64,000 bases of DNA, taken from JBHJHP01 sp042219825 (GTDB lineage: Bacteria; Bacteroidota; Bacteroidia; Bacteroidales; UBA5342). The stretch spans positions 733,058-797,057 of the forward strand of contig NZ_JBHJHQ010000001.1 of the NCBI RefSeq assembly GCF_042219825.1, written 5' to 3'. The position numbers and the translations under genes were made by a program. The first letter of the stretch is position 1; the number at the start of each line of letters is the position of its first letter. Shown here piece by piece: positions 53,377 to 61,775 of the stretch. The notes beneath the pieces are model-generated. The model did no database searches and was not told where the DNA came from. It saw nothing but the letters and a program-made list of their open reading frames with translations.

Positions 53377-53421
53377 TTTCACTTATATACCGACTCCCCC
53401 TCTTTTTACCCTACCTAAAAA
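53377..53421 (-). promoter_or_regulatory. Shared ECF-regulon promoter element, copy A
   Basis: On the minus strand: TTTTTAGGTAGGGTAAA (53421-53405), 11-nt spacer, TCGGTATATA and then AGTGAAA (53393-53377). The same two blocks at the same spacing occur upstream of the ECF sigma gene near 57.4 kb. It lies 28 bp before the ATG of the Glu/Gln-rich protein. Confidence 0.8.
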
Positions 53422-53459
53422 CAATAATATTTTTATCTGTTTTATATAAGCATTGATTA

Positions 53460-55955
53460 TCAATAAGATATATCCACAAAAAACATTAGAAAAAATGGCT
53501 GATGAGCATTACTGACAATTAAATTCGGCTCAGAACCCCGGGATAAATTTGTCTGAGATAAATATGGATAATTTTTTCGGTTGGTAACATTTAGGGCATT
53601 TATTCCAAACCTTAGTTTAGACTTTAATACTTCCATCCGGTAATAAACTGAAGCATCTAATCTGTAATATGGCATTTCCTTATCAATATTCTGGAGTAGT
53701 TCTTTATTAAATCCCGATCCATACACATAATTCAGACTAAAATACAAAGGCTTGAAATTAAGTATCGATGCTGCCTTATATTCATGTTTCAGGCTGTTTC
53801 TTGCCGGTAAATATTCACCTTCGGGCATGTCGCTGAAATGTTCCCTGGTATCGTTGAATGAATATGAAAACCATAGCGTATGTTTTCCGAAATCCTTTTT
53901 TACAAAAAAATCAAGCCCCTGTGATTTGCTTAATCCTGTAGATTCTTCTGAATACATCTGATAAATTTTAAACCTTTCCAGTCCTTCTGTTCGCCGAACA
54001 TATCCTTCTGCATTCAACAAAAAGCCATTCCCTGACCAGGAAAGCCCTCCTCCCAGCACATCGGATTGTAAAAACGGAGCATCACTGTCTCCCGGGACTT
54101 TCCAGAAATAGTGGTAATTATCATCTGAATCAACCAATGAAATTACAGAGATAAACTGATTATATACGCCCCACGTCAGATTCAGCTTCAGATCATTCCA
54201 TAGTTTCACAGAACTTCTTAACCTAGGCTGAAAAAGCATTTTATTCAGTTTTAAAGCATAATCCAATCTGAGCCCTATATCCATTTTAAGCCTGTCGCTG
54301 GCCTGAATATTATTCCTCGCATATAGTGATACTTTATCCAGAATGTTTGCCTGATTAAAGTATGGATAATCTCCCCTGGTATAACTCAAAGTTGTTTCAT
54401 AATGATTCAATTCCAGCCCGGCTTCAACAAACTGTTGGGTTGTCAGAGAGAACCGGTTATCAATGGTTAACCCAAATTCATCGATCCGGTTTTTGTCATC
54501 GTCCTTTACAGCCGTATTTAAAACAAAATCCCCAGGATTCAGGGTAAGTTCCTTCTGCCCATGACTGTTATAACCTGAATAAGTCATTTTAAAGTTACTG
54601 TTGATACCATTTCCCCACAGTTTTCCGTAAAATGCGGCCAAACCGGTCTGCCGCATGGTCTGGTCATGATTATATATTAACCTGTCCGGTTCACCCTGAT
54701 GATAGTCGAACCTAAAAAGATCAGTGGCTCTGCTGTTGAACCCAGACACAAAAAACTGGTCACCATTATTCAGAAATGAAGAGAACTTTACATTTAAATC
54801 CTGAAATGTGTTTTCTGGAAGTACATAAACATCAGAAAAATCATCCGCATAGAAATCACCGAATTTCCGGCTCATATCCATGTTAAAATAAGGAAACAAC
54901 GACCGACGATGGCCAACAACGAGTGAACTTCGTTTCAACATCGGAATGCTCACCATTGCATTCAGCGATAAGTTATCAGCATATAATTCAAAGCCCGGTT
55001 TATTATAATTTCCATCTATTCCGTTAATCTCAATAATACCTCCAACCCTGTTCCCCTGATTGGAACCATAACCTCCTTTGTAAATATTGATATCTTTAAT
55101 AAGCAAAGGATTTACGCTGTTAAAATAGTCACTATAGCTATTCAGGTTATATATGGTCATACCGTCGAACTTTGTCTGGTTTTGACCGTGTGCACTTCCC
55201 CAGATAGACAAGCTTTGATTGTGATCAACACTGCCTTTAATGCCAGGTTGAAGCCTGAGTATATTGTAAACAGAATTATTCAGTCCGCCGGGAATAAATC
55301 CTGCAATTTTTTGGTTCAGCCTTACCTCACCAACCTCATTTCCGGCCTGTGCCGCATAATCAACAGGTTTACCTTCCACCATAACTTCACCTAATTCCAT
55401 ATTAGAGGGAATCAATCCACACACAACCTGACTACGTGGTGGAATAATGGTATCGAAAACATAATACCCTAAATGTGTAGCTTTAATATGCAATAAGTCT
55501 CCGGAATATGCGATGTAGGAAAATCTGCCCCTGAAATCTGTCACTCGTAATTCATTGTTAATCAAAACTGTACTATACGGCAATATTTCCCCACTGAATT
55601 TATCTGCCACCAGACCGTTAATTAAAATTGCTCTTTCATCTGCATCAAATAAATTTTCCGGCTTATCAACAACAATGTAAATATTGTCTCTCTTTTCAAG
55701 CATCCAGGGCGTTCCATACAAAATACCTTCCAGTAAGTCATCCAGCGAGACAAATTCTTTTTTCAGGGTAATGGTGTGTTGCGAAAGTTTGGCATCATTG
55801 AAAGAAAATTTTATATGAAAAGAATCCCTTAAACCAATAAAAACCTGGTTTAAGGGCATATTAACATAATCAACTGCTATTTTTTCCTGTGCATTCAGAT
55901 TAGTCAGCCAACTGAATAAAAGGAGTATAAAGAGTGCCTTTAGTTTAATTTTCAT
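53460..55955 (-). CDS. TonB-dependent receptor/transducer with STN domain
   Basis: An 831-residue outer-membrane protein. Signal peptide (1-23); STN signalling domain (about 25-100, MPLNQVFIGLRDSFHIKFSF); carboxypeptidase-regulatory-like domain (about 110-170); plug (about 190-310, KFDGMTIYNLNSYSDYFN); then the beta-barrel, ending in an aromatic C-terminus (FFMLFFVDISY). The STN domain talks to FecR-type anti-sigma factors, encoded directly upstream with an 11-bp overlap. No SusD partner is present, so this is not a typical polysaccharide-utilisation locus. The ligand is unknown (siderophore, metal or glycan). Confidence 0.9.
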   Translation of the reverse strand: MKIKLKALFILLLFSWLTNLNAQEKIAVDYVNMPLNQVFIGLRDSFHIKFSFNDAKLSQHTITLKKEFVSLDDLLEGILYGTPWMLEKRDNIYIVVDKPENLFDADERAILINGLVADKFSGEILPYSTVLINNELRVTDFRGRFSYIAYSGDLLHIKATHLGYYVFDTIIPPRSQVVCGLIPSNMELGEVMVEGKPVDYAAQAGNEVGEVRLNQKIAGFIPGGLNNSVYNILRLQPGIKGSVDHNQSLSIWGSAHGQNQTKFDGMTIYNLNSYSDYFNSVNPLLIKDINIYKGGYGSNQGNRVGGIIEINGIDGNYNKPGFELYADNLSLNAMVSIPMLKRSSLVVGHRRSLFPYFNMDMSRKFGDFYADDFSDVYVLPENTFQDLNVKFSSFLNNGDQFFVSGFNSRATDLFRFDYHQGEPDRLIYNHDQTMRQTGLAAFYGKLWGNGINSNFKMTYSGYNSHGQKELTLNPGDFVLNTAVKDDDKNRIDEFGLTIDNRFSLTTQQFVEAGLELNHYETTLSYTRGDYPYFNQANILDKVSLYARNNIQASDRLKMDIGLRLDYALKLNKMLFQPRLRSSVKLWNDLKLNLTWGVYNQFISVISLVDSDDNYHYFWKVPGDSDAPFLQSDVLGGGLSWSGNGFLLNAEGYVRRTEGLERFKIYQMYSEESTGLSKSQGLDFFVKKDFGKHTLWFSYSFNDTREHFSDMPEGEYLPARNSLKHEYKAASILNFKPLYFSLNYVYGSGFNKELLQNIDKEMPYYRLDASVYYRMEVLKSKLRFGINALNVTNRKNYPYLSQTNLSRGSEPNLIVSNAHQPFFLMFFVDISY

Positions 55956-56832
55956 AAGCTATTTCATATTCGCCTTTTCCTTTTTCCACTGTTTTAAGAC
56001 CAAAAGGTTTGAATACGAAATATAATACATTTTCTGCAGATAACGAGCGATCAAAGCTTCCTGTGTAGGTAAGTGTATCTGTCTTTACTGCTTTGCTTAA
56101 CGTAATATGTATATTATACTGGAGTTCGATGTCTGAAATAACTTTTGAAAGTTGTTCTCCCGTATAGATAAATTCATTGTTGATCCAGGATACTGCATCC
56201 TTAACCGGCACATTATTATGAACCACTAAGCCATTGTTACGAATAAGTTCAGCTTCCTGGTTTGGTTTAATAATCACATCGGAAGTATAATCCGATACTT
56301 TTACCGATCCGGTAAGACAGGCAACAGTATAGGCGTTATCTCTGGTATAAATATTAAAACTTGTACCCAGCACTGTAGTTTCACCCATTTCGGATTTAAC
56401 GGTAAACGAATTTCCTTTTGTGACCTCAAAATAAGCTTCTCCTTCCATATTTACCAACCGGTTAAACTTCCACCAGTATGGATGATATGAGAGTTTTGTA
56501 TCTGCATTCAGATCAACTTTTGAATCGTCCGGAAGTATTATTTCAGCATGCTCACCATAACCAACATATACAGTATTGGTATAAAACCGCATAAACATTG
56601 GCAGACCGATCAGAATGGCGACAGCCGCCGCAACAGCATATTTAAAGATTGACCGTGCAAAAACCGGGTTCAGTGTTCTGACTTTCGAATCCTTTTCCTC
56701 AGTCACCCTGGAAAGTTCTGCCCAGACATCCTCTTTGGATCTGGTATAAGGTGGTTTTAAACCGGAAAACGGTTCCAGCTCCGGATGTTTACTTCCGTTA
56801 TTCATTTCTTTATGTGTAGAATTATCCTGCAT
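55945..56832 (-). CDS. FecR-family anti-sigma factor
   Basis: A 295-residue membrane protein. N-terminal cytosolic part (1-65); one transmembrane segment (about 68-88, AVAAAVAILIGLPMFM); FecR periplasmic domain (about 110-205, DDSKVDLNADTKLSYHPYWW, LGTSFNIYTRDNAYTVACLTGSVKV); and a C-terminal DUF4974-like domain (about 225-290). It holds the cognate ECF sigma inactive until the TonB receptor signals. It overlaps the sigma gene by 11 bp and the TonB gene by 11 bp, so the three proteins are translationally coupled. Confidence 0.93.
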   Translation of the reverse strand: MQDNSTHKEMNNGSKHPELEPFSGLKPPYTRSKEDVWAELSRVTEEKDSKVRTLNPVFARSIFKYAVAAAVAILIGLPMFMRFYTNTVYVGYGEHAEIILPDDSKVDLNADTKLSYHPYWWKFNRLVNMEGEAYFEVTKGNSFTVKSEMGETTVLGTSFNIYTRDNAYTVACLTGSVKVSDYTSDVIIKPNQEAELIRNNGLVVHNNVPVKDAVSWINNEFIYTGEQLSKVISDIELQYNIHITLSKAVKTDTLTYTGSFDRSLSAENVLYFVFKPFGLKTVEKGKGEYEIAYEN

Positions 56833-57316
56833 GTGTCAATAAATTTTCTTTTAAATAATCAAGCGCGATTTTCATGCGTTTCTCAACGGCTTTTACGCTT
56901 AGATCAAGCCTTTCGGCTATTTCATGATATTTCAGCCCTTCATTGCGGCTCATCAAAAAAACAGTTCGCTGTTTTTCAGATAAATTTGCCAGAGCAGTTT
57001 CATATTTCTGCTGTAATTCCCGGTAAGCCATATCATTTTCCGGTGTATTCTCATCATAATCAATCGTGATGGAATTCCTGAATTTGATTTGCAGGGAGTC
57101 GTGTCTGTAACGACTTATAAACAGATCGCTTGCAATCTTATACAACAGCCCTACAATTTTACCCGGAATATATTCCAGCTGTTTTTCCCAAACTCTTAAG
57201 AACGTATCCTGTGCAATATCTGTAGCCAGTTCCGCATCTCCACTCCGGTAATAAATATAATTCCTTACCGTATCAAAGTATTTATCAAAAATTAATTTAA
57301 ACTCTTCTCTGCTCAA
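56822..57316 (-). CDS. ECF-family RNA polymerase sigma factor (FecI-like)
   Basis: A 164-residue sigma factor. Region 2 (YFDTVRNYIYYRSGDAELATDIAQDTFLRVWEKQ) and region 4 (LSEKQRTVFLMSRNEGLKYHEIAERLDLSVKAVEKRM) are clear. The start is TTG 57316: an in-frame stop lies five codons upstream, and the only other near-start codon is a CTG. AAGAAG upstream may be a ribosome binding site. It is first in a sigma-FecR-TonB operon. The element upstream matches one in front of the 155-residue periplasmic protein, suggesting autoregulation and a second target operon. Confidence 0.92.
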   Translation of the reverse strand: MSREEFKLIFDKYFDTVRNYIYYRSGDAELATDIAQDTFLRVWEKQLEYIPGKIVGLLYKIASDLFISRYRHDSLQIKFRNSITIDYDENTPENDMAYRELQQKYETALANLSEKQRTVFLMSRNEGLKYHEIAERLDLSVKAVEKRMKIALDYLKENLLTHAG

Positions 57317-57382
57317 AACCAGCTTCTTTTATAACACGTCTGAAAGGCTGAAATCACTATTAATCCCTTCTGTTTCCGGCAC

Positions 57383-57427
57383 TTTCACCTATATACCGAA
57401 ACACATACAGTTTACCCTACCTAAAAA
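57383..57427 (-). promoter_or_regulatory. Shared ECF-regulon promoter element, copy B
   Basis: On the minus strand: TTTTTAGGTAGGGTAAA (57427-57411), 11-nt spacer, TCGGTATATA and then GGTGAAA (57399-57383). It is identical to copy A over both blocks except one base at 57389. It lies 66 bp before the TTG start of the sigma gene. Confidence 0.8.
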
Positions 57428-57469
57428 TAAAAAATTTTCAGGACAAATGTTGAAATACGTAGAAGCGGA

Positions 57470-58501
57470 TTATAATTCTGTTGAATCTATAAGTTTTTTG
57501 ATGTCGGAGAACAGAGATTTAAAGTATTTTACAGTGTCCTCCACAGAAAGGTCACTACTGCCACCAGCAGCGTTTAAATGTCCTCCCCCTGAAAAATATG
57601 TCGAAGCGATTTTATTAGCAGGGAAGTTGCCTTTTGATCTGAATGATAATTTGGTTTTATCATCGCGAACCGAAATAAAAACGGAGAGATCAATACCTTT
57701 AATGGAAAGCGGCATATTTACAACACCCTCACTATCACCCTTTTTAAAATTATATTTGTGCATTTCGCTCCAGTTAAGCGAAACAATTGCCGTTCTTATT
57801 TCAGGAAATACTTCCATTTTTTGGTTTATCAGGTAACCCACCAACCGCATTCTGTCCTCTGAATACTGGTTATAAATTTTATCGATGATCAGATCCTTAT
57901 CTGCACCATGTTCAAGCAATCCGGCAATATTGATAAAAAAGTTGTCGTTGGAACAGTTGTAACTAAATGCTCCTGTATCAGTTATCATACCAGCCATAAG
58001 TACTGTTGCGATGTCAGAGGTTATCCTGTCCTTAAATCCAAGCTGACAAATAATTTCATATGACAGTTCACAGGAAGATGATGCACTCACACGGGAGAAC
58101 ATGAGAGCTTCGTTTGGTGTAATCACCGGATCGGGATGATGGTCAATCATGATTTTCTGACCGGAGTGTTTCACAACAGCTTCGCTCAGATTTCCACTCC
58201 GTTTAATATCGTTATGATCCAGCAACAACACCACATCTCCTTCCGAAATAAGCCTGTCCGCTTGCTCCTGATGTTTTTTCCCAACCAGAACCCGATCCAT
58301 TCCGGGCAAAAAAGATAAAAAATCAGGTGCAGAATCCGGTACAATGACCGTATTTTCAATTCCAAGATCATCCAGCAATAAACCAAAGGCCAGTGAAGCA
58401 CCTATAGCATCCCCATCAGGATTAAGATGCGGTATAATAACCCATTTTTCACCTTCCCTGAATTGATCTTTTAATAAACCAACCTGATTCTTATCGAACA
58501 T
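57470..58501 (-). CDS. DHH-family phosphoesterase (NrnA-like)
   Basis: A 343-residue protein. Motifs: HLNPDGDAIGASLA (motif I), VVLLLDHNDIKRSG (motif II), KIMIDHHPDP (the DHH motif) and the DHHA1 motif GGGHLNAAGGS. It fits NrnA, which degrades short oligoribonucleotides and dephosphorylates 3'-phosphoadenosine 5'-phosphate; c-di-nucleotide turnover is another known activity of relatives. It lies downstream of yebC beyond a terminator hairpin. Confidence 0.93.
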   Translation of the reverse strand: MFDKNQVGLLKDQFREGEKWVIIPHLNPDGDAIGASLAFGLLLDDLGIENTVIVPDSAPDFLSFLPGMDRVLVGKKHQEQADRLISEGDVVLLLDHNDIKRSGNLSEAVVKHSGQKIMIDHHPDPVITPNEALMFSRVSASSSCELSYEIICQLGFKDRITSDIATVLMAGMITDTGAFSYNCSNDNFFINIAGLLEHGADKDLIIDKIYNQYSEDRMRLVGYLINQKMEVFPEIRTAIVSLNWSEMHKYNFKKGDSEGVVNMPLSIKGIDLSVFISVRDDKTKLSFRSKGNFPANKIASTYFSGGGHLNAAGGSSDLSVEDTVKYFKSLFSDIKKLIDSTEL

Positions 58502-58518
58502 AAAATTGAAATTATATG

Positions 58519-58542
58519 AAAAAACCGGGAAAACCCGGTTTT
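58519..58542 (-). terminator. Terminator between yebC and nrnA
   Basis: AAAACCGGG (58521-58529) pairs with CCCGGTTTT (58534-58542), loop AAAA. The flanks are A-rich on the left and T-rich on the right, so it could work in both directions; for yebC it gives a TTTTTTC tract. Confidence 0.82.
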
Positions 58543-58544
58543 GT

Positions 58545-59297
58545 TTATTCTTCGTTTAACGCCTTTTCAAGTTCATCAGTCATCTCAAGATTATGGAAAA
58601 CGTTTTGAACATCATCGTTGTCTTCAAAATCCTCGATCATTCTCAACACCTTTTTAGCATCATCCAATGACAACTCTTTAGTATTGTTAGGGATCCTCTG
58701 CAGTTCAGCCTTTTCAGGAGTGATGCCCAGTTCTTCCAGTTTTTTGTTCAACTGACCGAAATCTTCAAGTGCACAGGTAATTATCAGTGTATCTCCTTCA
58801 TTCTCTATATCTTCTGCTCCGGCGTCAATTACTTCCAGCTCCAGATCATCCATTTCTATGGATTCGGGCTTCGGAAATTCAAATACACCTTTACGATCAA
58901 AGATAAAGCTGAGTGATCCGTTTGTACCAAGACTTCCTCCCTTCTTTGTAAAAATAGCCCTGATGGCTCCAACGGTCCGGTTGTTATTATCGGATAAGCA
59001 CTCCACAAAAATTGCCACGCCACCCGGTCCGTATCCTTCAAAATTCATTTCAACCAGTGAGTCTCCATCTTTAGAAGCTTTGTTAATGGCCCTTTCAATA
59101 ACATCCTTCGGCATATTCTGAGCCTTAGCATTCTGTACTGCTAATCTCAAACGCGGATTCATTTCAGGATCTGCACCACCACCTTCACGTGCTGCAATGG
59201 TTATTTCCTTTGATATTCTCGAAAATATTTTGGAACGTTTCGCATCTAATGCGCCTTTCTTCCTCTTAATTGTTGACCATTTACTATGACCTGACAT
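58545..59297 (-). CDS. yebC: YebC/PmpR-family protein
   Basis: A 250-residue cytosolic protein. The N-terminus MSGHSKWSTIKRKKGALDAKRSKIFSR is invariant in the family, with EGYGPGGVAIFVECLSDNNNRT in the middle. Older annotations call it a DNA-binding regulator; newer work links YebC proteins to translation through difficult proline stretches. It has a promoter with well-spaced elements and its own terminator. Confidence 0.95.
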   Translation of the reverse strand: MSGHSKWSTIKRKKGALDAKRSKIFSRISKEITIAAREGGGADPEMNPRLRLAVQNAKAQNMPKDVIERAINKASKDGDSLVEMNFEGYGPGGVAIFVECLSDNNNRTVGAIRAIFTKKGGSLGTNGSLSFIFDRKGVFEFPKPESIEMDDLELEVIDAGAEDIENEGDTLIITCALEDFGQLNKKLEELGITPEKAELQRIPNNTKELSLDDAKKVLRMIEDFEDNDDVQNVFHNLEMTDELEKALNEE

Positions 59298-59318
59298 ATA
59301 TTATTTTTTTTAGCTCCG

Positions 59319-59347
59319 CAAAAATAAAAAATCGATTCAATTTTCAA
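59319..59347 (-). promoter_or_regulatory. Bacteroidota promoter of yebC
   Basis: Minus strand: TTG (59347-59345), 18-nt spacer, TATTTTTG (59326-59319), ATG 21 nt further. It fits the TTG-N-TAnnTTTG pattern. Confidence 0.55.
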
Positions 59348-59450
59348 AAATACGTATAATATAAAGTCAAACATAGTTTATTTTACTGAGAAAGTACTTA
59401 ATATGTATAATTTGAAATTTTCGTTTTTTTTAAAATGTGTAATTAAATAA

Positions 59451-60344
59451 CTATCGATAGAACTTTTTATGTGCTTTGTTACATATTTTCTCGGCTTTCT
59501 CCTTATCGCTCATTACGCGTTTCAGTTCATTTTTGCAATCATTAAACAGTTGTTCATCTCTTTCATTTAAAGCCATTTCCATATTGATCCGGATGATCTC
59601 AAGTGTTTTTTCATACATAATTTCATCCATACTCATATTTTTTTCCCTGCAGCAAATAATTGCGGCCATTAATCTATTATCTGCTTCCGAAATAAACCGG
59701 TAACCGCTGCCATAAATACTCTCTTCGTTATTTAAAATGGCTTTAATTATTTCTATATCCAGATAATCATCCGTTCCTGTCAAAGAAAGCAGGTCATAGA
59801 GTGCAACGCTGTCCTTTTGTCCTATTTCATTTTCCTGTTCAATCAGTTCCGTTAAAAAGATCTTGTCTTTTTTACGGGATTCATAATCACGTTTTTTAGC
59901 ATTTACCTGCGACACAATTGAAATCCTTTGATTGGCCGCCTCACCCATTTTAAGAAGTTCATCTGAACTTTTTATTCCATAATCCTTAAAAATGACGTAC
60001 CCCAGATTGTCTAAAAAATAATACCCGGGAAAAACCTTCGTCTTTTCCATTAATTCAGCAATATAGGTATCATTGGCATAAGCCGAATCTTTGTATACTA
60101 TTTTATTGATGAAATGATTATTGTAATAATTTACGACAACGGAATCAGAAAAGTTTCCTGTTTCAGGATCAAGTGAAGCCATATCATCTTCTTCAGTAGT
60201 GCAAATGAATATCTTTTGTGATGAATCCGTTGACGCGATAATATCCGGGACAGAATTAAAATTAACCTCTAAAATCTGACAATAGGCGTCTAATGTTAAA
60301 AAAATAGCTATTAACAGAGAAAACGAGGGCAAACGTCTCATCAT
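59451..60344 (-). CDS. Secreted protein of unknown function
   Basis: A 297-residue protein with a signal peptide (MMRRLPSFSLLIAIFLTLDAYCQ). Residues about 30-125 contain IIASTDSSQKIFICTTEED, NYYNNHFINKIVYKD and FPGYYFLDNLGYVIFKDYG, an order of strands reminiscent of a thioredoxin-like fold but without a CXXC motif. The remainder is charged helix (about 135-297). I do not recognise the family. It stands alone, with gaps of about 150 bp downstream and 125 bp upstream. Confidence 0.7.
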   Translation of the reverse strand: MMRRLPSFSLLIAIFLTLDAYCQILEVNFNSVPDIIASTDSSQKIFICTTEEDDMASLDPETGNFSDSVVVNYYNNHFINKIVYKDSAYANDTYIAELMEKTKVFPGYYFLDNLGYVIFKDYGIKSSDELLKMGEAANQRISIVSQVNAKKRDYESRKKDKIFLTELIEQENEIGQKDSVALYDLLSLTGTDDYLDIEIIKAILNNEESIYGSGYRFISEADNRLMAAIICCREKNMSMDEIMYEKTLEIIRINMEMALNERDEQLFNDCKNELKRVMSDKEKAEKICNKAHKKFYR

Positions 60345-60414
60345 AAATACAGGGTGTTTTGGGGTCTTACATTACATTTGCTAAGTTACCTAAAAAACAT
60401 GTAAGTACCAACGA

Positions 60415-60444
60415 CAAAAAAAGCAGTCAGAAAACTGACTGCTT
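60415..60444 (-). terminator. Rho-independent terminator of the NiSOD-peroxiredoxin unit
   Basis: AAGCAGTCAG (60421-60430) is perfectly complementary to CTGACTGCTT (60435-60444), loop AAAA. On the minus strand the stem runs into TTTTTTTG. It lies 25 bp after the peroxiredoxin stop. Confidence 0.9.
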
Positions 60445-60468
60445 TTAAGTATGTAATTGTGAAATAAT

Positions 60469-61125
60469 TTACAATGATTTTTTTGCAAGATAGAAATCCA
60501 CTTTTTCAAGAGAATCATCTTTAATCCTTGCATCCATTTCATCCAGTGTTTTTGGTGGCGGAACAATTACCTTTTCACCCGGAGTCCAGTTTAAAGGAAG
60601 GGCAACACCAAATTTATCTGTTGTCTGAAGGGCTTTCAATACACGGATAATTTCGTCCATGTTACGGCCTACATTCAACGGATAATACATGATCAAACGA
60701 ATTTTTTTCTTCGGGTCAATAAAAAATACGGCGCGTACGGCAGCTGTCTGACTTTCGTTTGGCTGCAACATGCCATAAAGTTTGGATACTTTCATATCCA
60801 GGTCTGCAATTATCGGAAAATCGAAATATACACCGGTATTTTTGCGGACATTATCAACCCATGCCAGGTGAGCATGAATACTATCAATACTTAAACCTAT
60901 AAGTTCTGTATTTAATTCATCAAACTCGGCTTTACGCGTAGCAAAACCGCTCATTTCGGTTGTGCAAACCGGGGTAAAATCGGCCGGGTGTGAGAACATC
61001 ACAATCCATTTGCCTTTCGCATAATCACTGAGTTTTATCTGACCTTTAGTAGTTACTGCAGTAAAATCAGGCGCATCATCGCCGATTCTAGGCATCATTG
61101 TTGAATTTAAAAATTGTTCTTCCAT
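60469..61125 (-). CDS. 1-Cys peroxiredoxin (Prx6-like)
   Basis: A 218-residue AhpC/TSA-family peroxidase. The peroxidatic Cys54 is in SHPADFTPVCTTE; no other Cys is present, so it works by the 1-Cys mechanism. The long C-terminal extension (GEKVIVPPPKTLDEMDARIKDD) is typical of the Prx6 group. It reduces H2O2 and organic peroxides in the cytosol (no signal peptide). It follows the nickel SOD gene by 47 bp with no terminator between; the SOD makes H2O2, though in a different compartment. Confidence 0.94.
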   Translation of the reverse strand: MEEQFLNSTMMPRIGDDAPDFTAVTTKGQIKLSDYAKGKWIVMFSHPADFTPVCTTEMSGFATRKAEFDELNTELIGLSIDSIHAHLAWVDNVRKNTGVYFDFPIIADLDMKVSKLYGMLQPNESQTAAVRAVFFIDPKKKIRLIMYYPLNVGRNMDEIIRVLKALQTTDKFGVALPLNWTPGEKVIVPPPKTLDEMDARIKDDSLEKVDFYLAKKSL

Positions 61126-61172
61126 AATTTTAAAATTTAATGTGAGAGTTTATTAATATTTATGAGTATAGT

Positions 61173-61640
61173 TTATTCATCAAAATATGCGTGCTCAAAC
61201 GTATGCCAGGTATCATTCAATTGCTTAATATAAGCAAGATCTGTGGTTTGCTTGGCTTTCATGGCATAAACCAGCATTTTATGAAGCAACACCAATTGAT
61301 TTGTATATTTATGATATGCTTCACTTTCAGAAGGGTCTTTAATTTTGATACGCTGATGCAAAAAATATTGTTCTACAATATCCTGCACTTTATTTGCATG
61401 GTCATCCTTATTATTGACCCAACGAACAATCTGATTATAATTTATGACGTCTTCTTTTGACAGACGATCAATTTCACGCATCGATTTTTCTATCGTTGTT
61501 ATGTGTTCATAAACCTCTTTAAATCGCAAAGAGTCTCCATAAATACCACAAGGTATTTCACAGTGTGCATAAGTCTTTTGTGTAAGTGATAAACCTGCTA
61601 GAATAATTAACGAGGTTAAAAAGAGTTTTAGTTTCATCAT
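61173..61640 (-). CDS. sodN: Nickel superoxide dismutase with Sec signal peptide
   Basis: A 155-residue protein. Residues 1-25 form a Sec signal peptide (hydrophobic core LFLTSLIILAGLSL, ending TYA). The next residues are HCEIPCGIYGD, the nickel-hook motif HCxxPCGxY of NiSOD, where the amino group and side chain of the first His and both Cys bind Ni. The remaining 120 residues show the helical pattern of NiSOD. Cleavage at A25/H26 would create exactly the His-1 N-terminus needed. Known actinobacterial and cyanobacterial enzymes rely on the SodX peptidase for this; no sodX is adjacent. The predicted site of action is periplasmic. Confidence 0.9.
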   Translation of the reverse strand: MMKLKLFLTSLIILAGLSLTQKTYAHCEIPCGIYGDSLRFKEVYEHITTIEKSMREIDRLSKEDVINYNQIVRWVNNKDDHANKVQDIVEQYFLHQRIKIKDPSESEAYHKYTNQLVLLHKMLVYAMKAKQTTDLAYIKQLNDTWHTFEHAYFDE

Positions 61641-61717
61641 ATTTCTGATTAATAAGTTCGCTTTTAAAACAATTTAGACTCATTCTTGTTTATGCCATTT
61701 AAGATTTATTAATACTA

Positions 61718-61746
61718 TTTGATCCACAATAAATTCCGTAGTTTTG
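61718..61746 (+). promoter_or_regulatory. Bacteroidota promoter of tag
   Basis: TTTG (61718-61721), 17-nt spacer, TAGTTTTG (61739-61746), ATG 29 nt further. The -7 element matches TAnnTTTG. Confidence 0.5.
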
Positions 61747-61775
61747 TTTCATTGAAATTTAAAATTTGATCCAAA

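Noticed and set aside
53460..57316. Polysaccharide utilisation locus (SusC/SusD type)
   Set aside because: The receiver has an STN domain and FecR/sigma partners, but there is no SusD-like lipoprotein or glycoside hydrolase nearby.
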